Source of the DNA: DATKQY01 sp035532475
Lineage (GTDB): Bacteria; Actinomycetota; Acidimicrobiia; Acidimicrobiales; Bog-793
Assembly: GCA_035532475.1 (NCBI GenBank)
Contig: DATKQY010000069.1
Span: 36,304 to 100,303, forward strand
DNA length: 64,000 bases
Direction: 5' to 3'
Of this stretch, positions 16,418-25,304 are shown in pieces. A model generated the notes under the pieces. It ran no database searches and had not been told where the DNA came from. It worked only from the letters and a program-made list of their open reading frames with translations. The position numbers were made by a program, and so were the translations under genes. Positions within the stretch are counted from its first letter, which is position 1, and the number at the start of each line of letters is the position of its first letter.

Positions 16418-17225
16418 TGAGCCGTCCGATGGTGGCTGCGAGGCGGCCGTGCTCGCCGCTTGCCTCGGTGAACCGCGACAGCGTGTCCGGGTCGTGACCG
16501 GCCACCAGGTGGCTGACCTCGCCGTCTTCGATCATCTGCCGGACACGGTCGAAGCCCTCGTACATGTCGACGAGACTGGCGACGGACGTGAAGAGCATGT
16601 CTCGCTCGTACTCTTCGTAGTAGTGGATGGCGTCGCTCGCGAGCAGGACGACGCCGTCAGACGTTGACACCTTCACGACGCACTGCCCGGGGGTGTGCCC
16701 GCCGACATCGATGACCTCGATGCCGGGAGCCACCACCGTCGAGCCCCGGAAGAGCTCGAGCCTTCCCTCGTCGTGGACCGTCTGGAGGTAGGCCAGTCCG
16801 TCGTCGTCGACCGCGTGGTGGAACAGGACGCGTCGCGCATGGCGACCCGACCAGAACGAGAACTCGCGCTCGGACATCACGACGCGCGACGACGGGAAGA
16901 GGTCCAGGTTCCCGGCGTGGTCGTAGTGGGCGTGGGTGAGGACGACGGTCGGCGCCGCCGACGGGTCGACCCCGAAGCGGCGGAAGAGTGCGGGCACGTC
17001 CGCCAGCAGCGTCCGGTTGCGGGCCTGCCCGCCGCTCGGCGAGAACCCGGTGTCGACGACGATGGTCCGTCGCTCGTTGCGCACGATCCAGAAGAAGTAG
17101 TCCATCCCGATCGTGGCGTCCTCTTCGTGGTACAGGGGGTAGTTCAGGTAGACGTCGCTTCGCACGGTCGAGCGCGTGCCGTACTTCACGATCGTCACCT
17201 GGTACTCGTCATGCGACCCGTTCAT
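16410..17225 (-). CDS. Metallo-beta-lactamase-fold hydrolase (lactonase-like), copy 2
   Basis: 271 residues from ATG 17225 (MNGSHDEYQVTIVKYGTRS). The dinuclear zinc motif is HAHYDHAGN, with VGGHTPGQ and LASDAIHYYEEYER giving the later His and Asp ligands and a final GHDP. The FWIVRNERRTIVVDTGFS opening and overall length place it with N-acyl-homoserine-lactonase-like (AttM/AiiA-type) enzymes, which open lactone rings. In a catabolic operon a metabolic lactone is a more likely substrate than a quorum signal. It is the second of two such genes. Confidence 0.87.
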   Translation of the reverse strand: MNGSHDEYQVTIVKYGTRSTVRSDVYLNYPLYHEEDATIGMDYFFWIVRNERRTIVVDTGFSPSGGQARNRTLLADVPALFRRFGVDPSAAPTVVLTHAHYDHAGNLDLFPSSRVVMSEREFSFWSGRHARRVLFHHAVDDDGLAYLQTVHDEGRLELFRGSTVVAPGIEVIDVGGHTPGQCVVKVSTSDGVVLLASDAIHYYEEYERDMLFTSVASLVDMYEGFDRVRQMIEDGEVSHLVAGHDPDTLSRFTEASGEHGRLAATIGRLSV

Positions 17226-17286
17226 GGAGCGGTTCCCTCTGGCATCGTCCACCTGCAGCACCGAACGCGGGAGGTTGACGCGCCCC

Positions 17287-18084
17287 CTAGGCCAAGACCG
17301 TGGCGATCGCGCCCGCGGCGCCGGGCGCGGCGGGAAACTTGTCTCGGGTCCGGCCATCGTGCCCGGGGATGACGGTCGCCCCGGTCGATTTGGCCAGCTT
17401 GAGGATGAAGCTCAGCGCGCTGCGCATCTCGCCCAGGTCGGTGAACGCGAAGAACGGCCACTCGTGCTCGAGCTGCTCGTAGAAGTGGGCGGCGTCGCTG
17501 GCGAGGATCAGCGACCCCGACTCGGTCTCGACGAGGGCGATCATCTCGCCGGGGCAGTGGCCACCGACCTGGTAGACGGTGATCCCCGGGAACACCTCGG
17601 TCTCCTCGGAGATGAGGCGCAGCCGCCCCTCGTTCTTCGCCTTCTCGACGGGGACGAGGTTCTCCTCCGTCGTGAACTCCCCCTCGAGCGCGTTGGCCTC
17701 GCGCTTCGCGAACCAGTAGTCGTACTCCTTTTGGCCGGAGACGATCTGGGCGCGCTCGAACAGGCCGAGATAGCCGATGTGGTCGTAGTGGAAGTGACTG
17801 GTGAGCACCATGTCGACGTCGAGCGGGTCGAGATCGATCATCTCGAGGCCTTCGGGGGTCGGCATGACGCTGATCTCGCCGAGCCAGTCGCGTGCGGCGA
17901 TGTCGTAGCCCGTGTCCATGAGGATGACCGAGCCGCCCGCCTTGATGACCCAGAAGTTGTAGTCCATCTCCAGGTCGCCGTCGGGCAGCCCGTACTGCGC
18001 GTAGTCATGGAACACGTCGTTCTTGCGGACGACGCGCTCGCCGTACCTCACCGACCAAACCGACTGAGCCCTGCCAGTTGACAT
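17287..18084 (-). CDS. Metallo-beta-lactamase-fold hydrolase (lactonase-like), copy 1, first gene of the cluster
   Basis: 265 residues from ATG 18084 with a GAGAGG ribosome-binding site. Zinc motif HFHYDHIGY, then VGGHCPGE and ASDAAHFYEQLEHEWPFF, and final GHDG. The tyrosine and HFYEQLE segment are typical of the AttM/AiiA lactonase branch. It shares clear local similarity with the next gene (16410-17225), including the H-x-P-G and SDA-H-(Y/F)-Y-E blocks. As the first gene it would be controlled by the two TTGNCATACAA sites, one of which covers its start codon. Confidence 0.87.
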   Translation of the reverse strand: MSTGRAQSVWSVRYGERVVRKNDVFHDYAQYGLPDGDLEMDYNFWVIKAGGSVILMDTGYDIAARDWLGEISVMPTPEGLEMIDLDPLDVDMVLTSHFHYDHIGYLGLFERAQIVSGQKEYDYWFAKREANALEGEFTTEENLVPVEKAKNEGRLRLISEETEVFPGITVYQVGGHCPGEMIALVETESGSLILASDAAHFYEQLEHEWPFFAFTDLGEMRSALSFILKLAKSTGATVIPGHDGRTRDKFPAAPGAAGAIATVLA

Positions 18085-18088
18085 ACAA
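18078..18088. promoter_or_regulatory. GntR-like 11-mer site at the cluster start codon
   Basis: TTGACATACAA, differing by one base from the site at 18178-18188 and exactly 100 bases from it. It covers the ATG of the first lactonase gene. Confidence 0.4.
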
Positions 18089-18177
18089 ACACCTCTCAGA
18101 GCGGACTGATGCCAGGCCTGTCCAAGAGAAGTCACTCCCTGCCCCTTCCGAGTGGCCCCCCAGGGGCGACTATACGA

Positions 18178-18188
18178 TTGTCATACAA
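18178..18188. promoter_or_regulatory. Perfect FCD-GntR operator pattern
   Basis: TTGTCATACAA fits TNGTNNNACNA, the pattern known for FadR/VanR-like GntR regulators, with symmetric TTGT and ACAA arms. It is 94 bases upstream of the first gene of the cluster, which contains an FCD-GntR gene. Confidence 0.55.
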
Positions 18189-18255
18189 AGCGGTGCAAGC
18201 GCGACGTCGACAGCGCCACGGGTCCGCACCGGGCGCGGCGGGCAGCCCGGCGGGA

Positions 18256-21200
18256 TCAGCTCAGCGTCGTCGTCCGCTGGCCGACCATCTCGAACGCCTC
18301 CCACATCGACGCGTACCGGCCTCCTCGTGCCAGCAGGTCGTCGTGGGTGCCGACCTCGGCGATCCGGCCCCCGTCGAGGACGACGATCCGGTCGGCGGCC
18401 TTCGCCGTTTGGAGCCGGTGGGCGATGACGACCGTCGTCCGCCCGTCGGAGACCTGTCGCATGGCGGCGGCGACGCGGGCCTCCGTCGCGAGGTCGAGGT
18501 TGGACGTCGCCTCGTCGAGCAGCAGCACTGCGGGGTCGACCAGCTCGGCACGGGCCAGCGCGATCAGCTGGCGCTGACCTGCCGAGAGCGACCTGCCCCG
18601 CTCGGAAAGCTCGTGCAGGTAGCCGCCGGAAAGCTCGGAGATGAACCCGTGCGCCCCGACGGCACGCGCCGCCGCCTCCACGTCCGCGTCGGTCGACTCG
18701 GGCCGCCCGTAGGCGATGTTGTCGCGGATCGTGCCGGAGAACAGGAACGCCTCCTGGGGGACGTAGCCGAGCTGGCGGCGGAACGACTGGAGATCGAGCG
18801 ACCGCAGGTCGTGACCGTCGAAGCGCACGCTGCCCTCGTCGGGATCGTAGAAACGGGCGAGCAGCTTCACCATCGTCGACTTGCCCGCGCCGGTCTCGCC
18901 GACGAGCGCCACCGTCTCCCCGGCCTCGACCACGAGGTCGATCCCGCGCAGCGCCTCGGGAGGCCTCGTCGCCAGCGCGTCGGCCACCTGCAGGTCGCGG
19001 GGGTCGGCCGGGCCGCGCCGCTCGGCCGCAGCGGTGCCGTCGAGGCCCGGCCGGCTCGGGAGCGTCGGGTAGGAGAAGCGGACGTTGTCGAGCTCGATCG
19101 TGCCGTGCAGGCGTCCGGGGTCCCGGGCGTGGTCGGTCCCGGGGGTGCGCGATTCGAGCTGCATCAGCTCGGAGATGCGCCCGACTGAGACGCGCGTCTG
19201 CTGCCAGGAGTCGAAGACCTGCGACAGCTGCTGGATGGGGGAGAAGAACAGGTCGATGTAGAGGATGAACGCGATCAGTGCCCCGGAGGCGAGGTGTCCC
19301 GTCGCGATCAATCCGGCGCCGAGTCCGAGCACGATGGCGTCGGCGCCCGAGGAGAGGAACTGGACGAACGGGAAGTAGGTGGCAACGAGGCGCTGGGCGG
19401 CGAGGCGGGACTCGAGGTAGTCGCGGCCCAGCTTGTGGAAGCGCTGCCGGGTCGCGTCCTCGTGGGCGAAGGCCTGCGCCTCGCGGACGCCCGACAGGCT
19501 CTCCTGGAAGTCGGCGTTGACGATGGCGACGCGCTCGCGCGCGGCGTCGTAGAGGCGCGCCGCCTTGCGGCGGAAGATCACCGTGGCGACGGCCAGCGGC
19601 ACCACGACCGTGAGCGTGCACAGGCCGAGCTCGGTGTCGATCAGCACCAGCGCGACGCCGACGCCGACGAAGGTGACGATCGAGACGAGCGCGGAGAGCA
19701 GGCCGTTCTCGATCAGCGACTCGAACTGGTCGACGTCGGTCGTCATACGCGTCATGATCCGGCCGGCCATCTCCCGCTCGTAGTAGTCGAGCGAGAGGCG
19801 CTGCAGCTGCGCCCAGATCCTGATCCGCAGCGACAGCATGATCCGTTGGGCGGCCCGCCCGGTGACGAAGGTCTCACCGACCTCGTCGATCAGGTCGGCC
19901 AGGATGACGACCAGGTAGAGGGCCGACGCCGCGAACAGCACCGCGACCGAGCCCTTCGAGACGCCGCTGTCGATGCCCGTCTTCACGAGGATCGGCCCCG
20001 ACAGCGACGCCAGCGAGTCGAGGACGACGAGGACGAGCCCGATCAGGAGCGGCCTGCGGAACTCGCGCAGCAGACGTCCCAGGTTGAAGCCCGGGTCGTG
20101 GCGCGACTCCGTCGCGAGGTCGACGGCGGGGACGTCCCGGACGGGCCGCAGCGCAGCCACCCGGGCGAGGAGCTCGGGCGTCGGGGCGAGGTTGAGGCGC
20201 CACCCCCCGCCACTCCCGCCGAGCCCGGGCCCGATGCTCGGCGCGCCGATGGAGCGGCTGGCGACCCGGCGAGGGGGACCCGGCGCGGCATCCCGGCTCC
20301 ATGCCGACTCGGTGGTGCCGCCCAGCCGGGCGCGTGCCGCGATGCTCGCGAGTGTGTCGATCCGGTCGCCGACCTGGTCGGTCCGGTCCTCCTCGATGCC
20401 GGAGAGGAGCGTCCGGTAGACGGCGCTCCTCGCGAGGAGCTCGTCGTGGGTTCCCTGCTCGACGACGCGTCCGCGCTCCATGACGACGATGCGGTCGGCG
20501 AGGTGGAGCGTCGAGCGGCGGTGGGCGATCAGCAGGGTCGTCCTGCCGGCCAGGATCTGGCGCAGGGCGTCGTGGATGGACTCCTCGATCCTCGCGTCGA
20601 CGGCGCTGGTCGCGTCGTCGAGGATGAGGATGCACGGGTCGTAGAGGATGGCGCGGGCGAGCGCGATGCGCTGGCGCTGCCCGCCGGAGAGGGTCAGGCC
20701 ACGTTCGCCGACCACCGTGTCGTAGCCGCGGGGGAGGCGCTCGATGAACTCGTGCGCCTCGGCGGCACGCGCCGCCGCCTCGACCTCGGCGTCGGTCGCG
20801 TCGGGCCGTCCGTAGGCAATGTTCGACCGCACCGTGTCGGAGAAGAGGAAGCTCTCCTCGAACACCACGCCGACCTGGCGGCGCAGCGAGCGCAGCCTCA
20901 CGGCGCGCACGTCGACCCCGTCGACGAGGAGCGCGCCACGGTCGGGGTCGTAAAAGCGCGAGACGAGCATCGCCGCGGTCGACTTGCCGCTGCCGCTCGG
21001 GCCGACGATGGCCACCCGCTCGCCGGCGGCGATGCGCAGGTCGAATCCCTGCAGCACCGGATGGCCCCCGCCGTAGGAGAAGTGGACGTCGGAGAAGACG
21101 ATCTCGCCGCCGAGCCGGGGGAGGTCGCTGGCGTCGGGCGCGTCGACGATCGCGGGCCGGAGGTCGAGGAGCTGGAAGATGCGCTCGATCCCCGCGCGTG

Positions 21201-22131
21201 CCTGCTGGCCGATCGTGAGGACGCCCGCCAGCTGACGAGCAGGGGCCATCAGCTGGGTGAGGTAGGTGGAGAAGGCGAGGAAGGTCCCGAGGGTGATCTC
21301 ATGGTGGAGGGCCAGCCAGCCGCCGAAGGCGAGGAGCGCGACCTGGCCGAGGGCGGGGACGGCCTCGAGCAGGGGCTGGTAGCGCGACTGCAGCCGCACC
21401 GCGCGCATCTGCGAGCCGTAGAGCGCGCGCGATGCGTCGACGACGCGGTCGAGCTCGCGCCGCTCCTGGCCGAATGCCTTGACGACGCGGACACCGTTCA
21501 CGTCCTCGTCGACGATCTGGGCCACATCGCCCTCGCGCTGCTGGCCGTCCCAGGTCGCGGGGAAGATCCGCCACCGCATCCGGTACGAGATGAACAGGAG
21601 CGCCGGGGCCACGGTGAGGCTCACGATGGCGAGCAGCGGCGAGAGGTAGATCATGACGCCGAGCGCGAGCAGCATCAGCAAGACGTTGCCGCTCATGATG
21701 GGGAAGAAGCTGAGCAGGCCCTGCACCAGCGTCGAGTCCGAGTTGGCCCGGGCGACGAGCTGGCCGGTGGGCATCCTGTCCAGGTTGTCGAAGTCCATCG
21801 ACTGCAGGTGGTCGTGCATGTCGTTCCGCATGTCGTACTGCACGGCGAGCGCCACCCGCCCGCCCCGGTAGCGGCGGATGTACGCGAACCCGAACGCCGT
21901 CACCGCGAGGACGATGAGCAGCACGAGCCAGGGCCAGAGGGAGGAGGTGTGCGCCACGATCACCCCGTCGACGATCTGGCGCTCGATGAGGGGAACGACC
22001 GCCTGGCACGCACTGCCGAGGACTGCCGCGCCGAGCGAGAGCACCACGTCCCGCCGGTGCCGGAGCATGTAGCCCCACAACCGACGGATCCATCCCACCT
22101 CCGTCGCCGGCCTCGCCTGCTCGGCGCTCAT
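18256..22131 (-). CDS. Full-length (TMD-NBD-TMD-NBD) ABC multidrug-type exporter
   Basis: 1291 residues from ATG 22131. Two half-transporters are fused. Half 1 has six helices then Walker A GPSGSGKST, signature LSGGQRQR and Walker B ILILDDATSAVD; half 2 has Walker A GETGAGKST, signature LSAGQRQL and Walker B VLLLDEATSNLD. In half 1 the catalytic Glu after Walker B is Asp, the pattern of asymmetric exporters with one degenerate ATP site. A ~100-residue linker joins the halves, and half 2 has an insertion between its TMD and Walker A. The layout resembles the mycobacterial Rv0194 class. It shares ATGA with the MarR gene upstream, so the repressor and pump form one transcript. Confidence 0.93.
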   Translation of the reverse strand: MSAEQARPATEVGWIRRLWGYMLRHRRDVVLSLGAAVLGSACQAVVPLIERQIVDGVIVAHTSSLWPWLVLLIVLAVTAFGFAYIRRYRGGRVALAVQYDMRNDMHDHLQSMDFDNLDRMPTGQLVARANSDSTLVQGLLSFFPIMSGNVLLMLLALGVMIYLSPLLAIVSLTVAPALLFISYRMRWRIFPATWDGQQREGDVAQIVDEDVNGVRVVKAFGQERRELDRVVDASRALYGSQMRAVRLQSRYQPLLEAVPALGQVALLAFGGWLALHHEITLGTFLAFSTYLTQLMAPARQLAGVLTIGQQARAGIERIFQLLDLRPAIVDAPDASDLPRLGGEIVFSDVHFSYGGGHPVLQGFDLRIAAGERVAIVGPSGSGKSTAAMLVSRFYDPDRGALLVDGVDVRAVRLRSLRRQVGVVFEESFLFSDTVRSNIAYGRPDATDAEVEAAARAAEAHEFIERLPRGYDTVVGERGLTLSGGQRQRIALARAILYDPCILILDDATSAVDARIEESIHDALRQILAGRTTLLIAHRRSTLHLADRIVVMERGRVVEQGTHDELLARSAVYRTLLSGIEEDRTDQVGDRIDTLASIAARARLGGTTESAWSRDAAPGPPRRVASRSIGAPSIGPGLGGSGGGWRLNLAPTPELLARVAALRPVRDVPAVDLATESRHDPGFNLGRLLREFRRPLLIGLVLVVLDSLASLSGPILVKTGIDSGVSKGSVAVLFAASALYLVVILADLIDEVGETFVTGRAAQRIMLSLRIRIWAQLQRLSLDYYEREMAGRIMTRMTTDVDQFESLIENGLLSALVSIVTFVGVGVALVLIDTELGLCTLTVVVPLAVATVIFRRKAARLYDAARERVAIVNADFQESLSGVREAQAFAHEDATRQRFHKLGRDYLESRLAAQRLVATYFPFVQFLSSGADAIVLGLGAGLIATGHLASGALIAFILYIDLFFSPIQQLSQVFDSWQQTRVSVGRISELMQLESRTPGTDHARDPGRLHGTIELDNVRFSYPTLPSRPGLDGTAAAERRGPADPRDLQVADALATRPPEALRGIDLVVEAGETVALVGETGAGKSTMVKLLARFYDPDEGSVRFDGHDLRSLDLQSFRRQLGYVPQEAFLFSGTIRDNIAYGRPESTDADVEAAARAVGAHGFISELSGGYLHELSERGRSLSAGQRQLIALARAELVDPAVLLLDEATSNLDLATEARVAAAMRQVSDGRTTVVIAHRLQTAKAADRIVVLDGGRIAEVGTHDDLLARGGRYASMWEAFEMVGQRTTTLS

Positions 22132-22619
22132 CGGCCGCTCCGGGCGTGGCGCTCGGCCACCAGCTCGTCGATGGCGGCGCCCATCCACACGAGCGACTCG
22201 AGCAGCTGCTCGCGATCGGGCGTCCGGCCGCACACGTCGTCGAGCCGGCGGGTCATCGCCGCCTCGACGCGCTGCAGCACGGCCTCGCCCTCTCGGGTCA
22301 CGTGCAGGGCGGCGGCCCGCTGGTCGCTCTGCACGCCGGAGCGCGCCAGGAGGCCACGCTGGCGGAGCGACTCCACCATGGCGCTCACCGTCGGCTTGCC
22401 GAGCGCCAGCCTGGTGGCGATCCGCGACGAGCGCTCGTCGCCCGAGGCGATGGCGGCGAGCACGCGGTACTGGGCCAGGTTGAGCTCGTCAGAGGCGCGC
22501 TCGAGCAGGCGTGAGGCTCGGGCCAGCGCTCGGACCGCCTCGACGGCGCGCCCCGTGCCGGCCGGCGTCGCCGAAGGGAGGGCGTTCGCTGCCGTGGGCG
22601 CGTGGGTCGGGGAGCTCAC
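22128..22619 (-). CDS. MarR-family repressor of the ABC exporter
   Basis: 163 residues from GTG 22619. The winged-helix core LNLAQYRVLAAIASGDERSSRIATRLALGKPTVSAMVESLRQRGLLARSGVQSDQRAAALHVTREGEAVL is a textbook MarR domain with the D-x-R wing motif. The last four bases overlap the exporter gene. Thirteen bases before its start lies a perfect operator-like palindrome (22633-22661). A -10-like TAGCCT is six bases before the GTG, so the message may be leaderless and the palindrome sits just behind the -10. Expected role: autorepression released by a substrate of the pump. Confidence 0.9.
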   Translation of the reverse strand: MSSPTHAPTAANALPSATPAGTGRAVEAVRALARASRLLERASDELNLAQYRVLAAIASGDERSSRIATRLALGKPTVSAMVESLRQRGLLARSGVQSDQRAAALHVTREGEAVLQRVEAAMTRRLDDVCGRTPDREQLLESLVWMGAAIDELVAERHARSGR

Positions 22620-22625
22620 CCGCCC

Positions 22626-22661
22626 AGGCTACCCAGATGGTTCGTCCGGCGAACCATCTGG
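22626..22661 (-). promoter_or_regulatory. MarR operator and -10 box
   Basis: A perfect dyad at 22633-22661: CCAGATGGTTCG, five bases, CGAACCATCTGG. On the minus strand it is followed by TAGCCT (22631-22626) and, six bases later, the GTG start of the MarR gene. Bound repressor would block the -35/-10 region. Confidence 0.75.
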
Positions 22662-22816
22662 TCGCGCGAGCCCGGCCGGCCGTCGAGGCCGGGGAGCCGA
22701 GCGGACGGGGCCGCGGCGGGGAGGCGGCCCCGCGGGCGCTCGGCCCGGCTCGACCGGCGCTCCGCCAGCCCTGCTCGCGACGACAGCGCCGGTGCCGCTG
22801 TCCTTGCCGTGCTTCG

Positions 22817-23437
22817 CTACGCGACGGCGCTCGGCGCACCCTGGCCGGCGTGCGCGGCGGCCGCAGGCTGCACGGGGGCATCGTGTGCCGGTGCCGCTCG
22901 CTCGGCGAGCACGGAGGCGCTCCCGCCCTCGGCCGCGGACCCGATCCGGCCCGTGGCCGGGGTCCGGAAGACGACGGTCTGGTAGGCGACGTACTTCGCC
23001 ACCCAAAGCACCACGCTGATGAGGAAGTACGCGCCGCCGAGGACGATGAGGTGGGCGCTGTGCCCCCGTGGAGCGTGGTGGGCCGCGAAGCCGGTGGCGA
23101 AGCTCGAGACGGCCATGCTCGCGACGGAGGTCAGCCAGTAGCGGCTCGCCTGGCCGATCGGCCTTCGCCGATCGGCCTCGCTCCATATCCAGTAGCGGCT
23201 GAGGACGTACGACGGGACGACCCCGACCAGATTGGCGATCAGCGCTTCGGTCGTCGCGCCGAGGTGGGTCGCCGCGCCGAGCACGAGCAGTACCACCTCG
23301 CTGATGGCGAACGCGACGACGGACGTGAAGCCGTAGCGTGCCAGGCGGCGAAGGTCGCGGCCCTTCCGGGGGGGCGGCCCGAGCTCGGCGCCCACCGCCG
23401 TTGCCTGCGCGAGCTCGTTCGCCTGAGGCCCGGTCAC
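22817..23437 (-). CDS. GtrA-family membrane protein
   Basis: 206 residues. The core LARYGFTSVVAFAISEVVLLVLGAATHLGATTEALIANLVGVVPSYVLSRYWIW is diagnostic of GtrA-like proteins, and four transmembrane helices are evident. Family members act in cell-surface polysaccharide or teichoic-acid synthesis, probably moving or handling polyprenyl-linked sugars. The last ~40 residues are an Ala-rich, low-complexity tail. It is followed on the same strand by neither a glycosyltransferase nor an operon partner; the LCP gene lies upstream (140-base gap), so a cell-envelope pair is possible. Confidence 0.85.
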   Translation of the reverse strand: MTGPQANELAQATAVGAELGPPPRKGRDLRRLARYGFTSVVAFAISEVVLLVLGAATHLGATTEALIANLVGVVPSYVLSRYWIWSEADRRRPIGQASRYWLTSVASMAVSSFATGFAAHHAPRGHSAHLIVLGGAYFLISVVLWVAKYVAYQTVVFRTPATGRIGSAAEGGSASVLAERAAPAHDAPVQPAAAAHAGQGAPSAVA

Positions 23438-23576
23438 CGACAGATGCTGCCGGGTATTCCTGAGCGCCAGATGAGCAGAAAGCTATCTAAGTGTTAGGGC
23501 TGCGCCCGGGCGCGCCGCGAAGCGCGAGCTGCGCCGCGCCGCGATGGGGCTCGCCGCGCAGGCGGCGCCCCGTTCC

Positions 23577-25304
23577 CTACGTCGCCTTCGTGGCCGGGCA
23601 TGCGCGCGGGTCCCAGGGGCTGGCTCCCGGGCTCGCCGAGGTGGGCGCGCCGATGTTCGGGTTCGTCGTCGTCGGCGTGACGGCGGCGGCGGCCGAGACG
23701 GCGGCGGCCGAGACGGCCGATGCGGCCGGAGCGGTCCTCGTGATCTTGGCGGCCGTGGTCGCGGAGGTGCGAGACGGGCTTTGCACCGCCAGGTCCGAGC
23801 CGGCGATCACGCTGACGTCGGCGCCACCGGCGGGCGTGCCCCGTGCCATGACGACGGTTCCCGAGAGCGACGCCATGACGCGCTCGGCGTCTTGGAGGTG
23901 TCCCGTGGCGTAGACGACCGAGGTCTCCGAGACCGGGCCGACGTAGTTCGTCGCCGTCGTCGCGACGATCGGATAGCCGAGGGCGTGGAGCTGGGCGGCG
24001 GTCGCCGCCGTCGAACTCGGCGAGTTGGTGCCGTCGACCACCGAGACGGAGATCTTCTGGGGCTGCAGCTTCAACCCCGCGGGTGGGGCGCCCATGAACT
24101 GGTCGATCGTCTGCTGATCCTGCGGCTCGATCGGGAAGACCACGTCGCCGTAGTTGTAGCCCTTGTAGTAGTAGGTCGAGGCGTCGACGACGATCGGCGC
24201 CGTGAGCTCGGGAGCCGAGCCGAGATTGGCGCTGTGGAGCGCCAGCGCGAGATGGAGCATCTCGGTGTCGCCGAGCTTGTTGTCGACGACGAGGTCCGGA
24301 GCGATCGCGCCGATCAGCGCGTTGTCGGTCAGTGGGTTGCCGATGCCGCGCTTCGCGACGGTGGTCGCGAGGACGTGGAGGAAGGTGTGGACCCGGGTGA
24401 TGCGCCCGAGGTCACCCGAGCCGTCGTACGAGCCCCCGGAGCTCGAGGTGTAGTAGGCACCGGAGGCGGTGGCGGCCTGGATCGCCTTGTAGTTGATCTC
24501 CTGGCCCTTCGTGAAGTAGTAGAGGTGACGCGAGCGTACGAGCGCGAGCGCTTGATAGCCGTTGAGGTGGATGCAGCCCGCGTGGGGGATGCTGAGCGGG
24601 GGGTTGCTGGCGTCGTAGAGGCGGTCGGGGAAGTACAGGTCGATCCCGCCGAGCGCGTTCACGACGTTGGTGAAGGTGTTGAAGTTCAACTCGACGAAGT
24701 GGTTGATCGGGATCCCGAAGTCCTCGGTGATCGCCGTGGCGAGCTGCGCCGGACCGTCGGCGAGCGCAGCGTCGATCTTGTTGTAGAGGCCCCCTGAGCG
24801 GGCATCGGGGACGAAGGTGTCCCTCGGGATCGACAGCAGTGTCAAGCGGTGGGTCTTCGGGACGATCCGCACGATCATCACCACGTCGCTGTTGACGCCG
24901 TTCACCTGTGCGGCGCACTCCTGCGCGAATACCGCCAGCTTCGCCGCGGCGCATCGGCTCGTCGAGCCGATGAGCAGGATGTTCTCCGGGCCGCCGGCTG
25001 GCGCCGCGCCGGTGACGTCCTTGCCGCCCGGGACGCGGGTGACCTGGCCGAAGCGGTAGATGCTGTAGCCCGCGACCGCACCGACGATCGCGACGACGAG
25101 GAGGGCGACGGCGGTGCCGGTTCTCGTCAGTCGGCGGCGGAGCTTGCTCCGCAGCGCCTTCTTCGCCCGCCGACGCGACCGGTAGGCACGAAGCCGTGAG
25201 GGTGCGGCCGCGCCCGCCGTCGGGATCCCGGCGTCGACGATGCCGGGATCGGCGGGCGGGCTCGAGCTGCCGGCGCTGTCGGGTGGTTGCATGTTGTCAT
25301 CCAC
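23577..25304 (-). CDS. LytR-CpsA-Psr (LCP) family cell-wall glycopolymer ligase
   Basis: 575 residues from GTG 25304. A basic cytoplasmic N-terminus leads to one transmembrane helix (about residues 62-84), then the LCP domain. Visible LCP blocks are SDVVMIVRI...LLSIPRDTFV, NKIDAAL, FVELNFNTFTNVVNALGGIDL and LNGYQALALVRSRH, with arginines that bind the polyprenyl pyrophosphate. A C-terminal LytR_C-like domain follows (SVSVVDGTNSPSSTAATAAQLHALGYPIV). The tail is Ala/Pro-rich. The enzyme attaches phosphoprenyl-linked polymers to peptidoglycan or arabinogalactan outside the membrane. A TACGGT -10 lies eight bases before the GTG, suggesting a leaderless message. Confidence 0.92.
   Translation of the reverse strand: MDDNMQPPDSAGSSSPPADPGIVDAGIPTAGAAAPSRLRAYRSRRRAKKALRSKLRRRLTRTGTAVALLVVAIVGAVAGYSIYRFGQVTRVPGGKDVTGAAPAGGPENILLIGSTSRCAAAKLAVFAQECAAQVNGVNSDVVMIVRIVPKTHRLTLLSIPRDTFVPDARSGGLYNKIDAALADGPAQLATAITEDFGIPINHFVELNFNTFTNVVNALGGIDLYFPDRLYDASNPPLSIPHAGCIHLNGYQALALVRSRHLYYFTKGQEINYKAIQAATASGAYYTSSSGGSYDGSGDLGRITRVHTFLHVLATTVAKRGIGNPLTDNALIGAIAPDLVVDNKLGDTEMLHLALALHSANLGSAPELTAPIVVDASTYYYKGYNYGDVVFPIEPQDQQTIDQFMGAPPAGLKLQPQKISVSVVDGTNSPSSTAATAAQLHALGYPIVATTATNYVGPVSETSVVYATGHLQDAERVMASLSGTVVMARGTPAGGADVSVIAGSDLAVQSPSRTSATTAAKITRTAPAASAVSAAAVSAAAAVTPTTTNPNIGAPTSASPGASPWDPRACPATKAT

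Noticed and set aside
18136..18255. Small gene between the lactonase and exporter genes
   Set aside because: No frame with plausible composition; region holds operator-like sites instead.
19294..23019. 1241-codon open frame on the plus strand opposite the ABC exporter
   Set aside because: It is an antisense shadow in high-GC DNA: Arg/Asp/Glu/Val-rich without domains, and the minus strand carries a textbook exporter and MarR gene.
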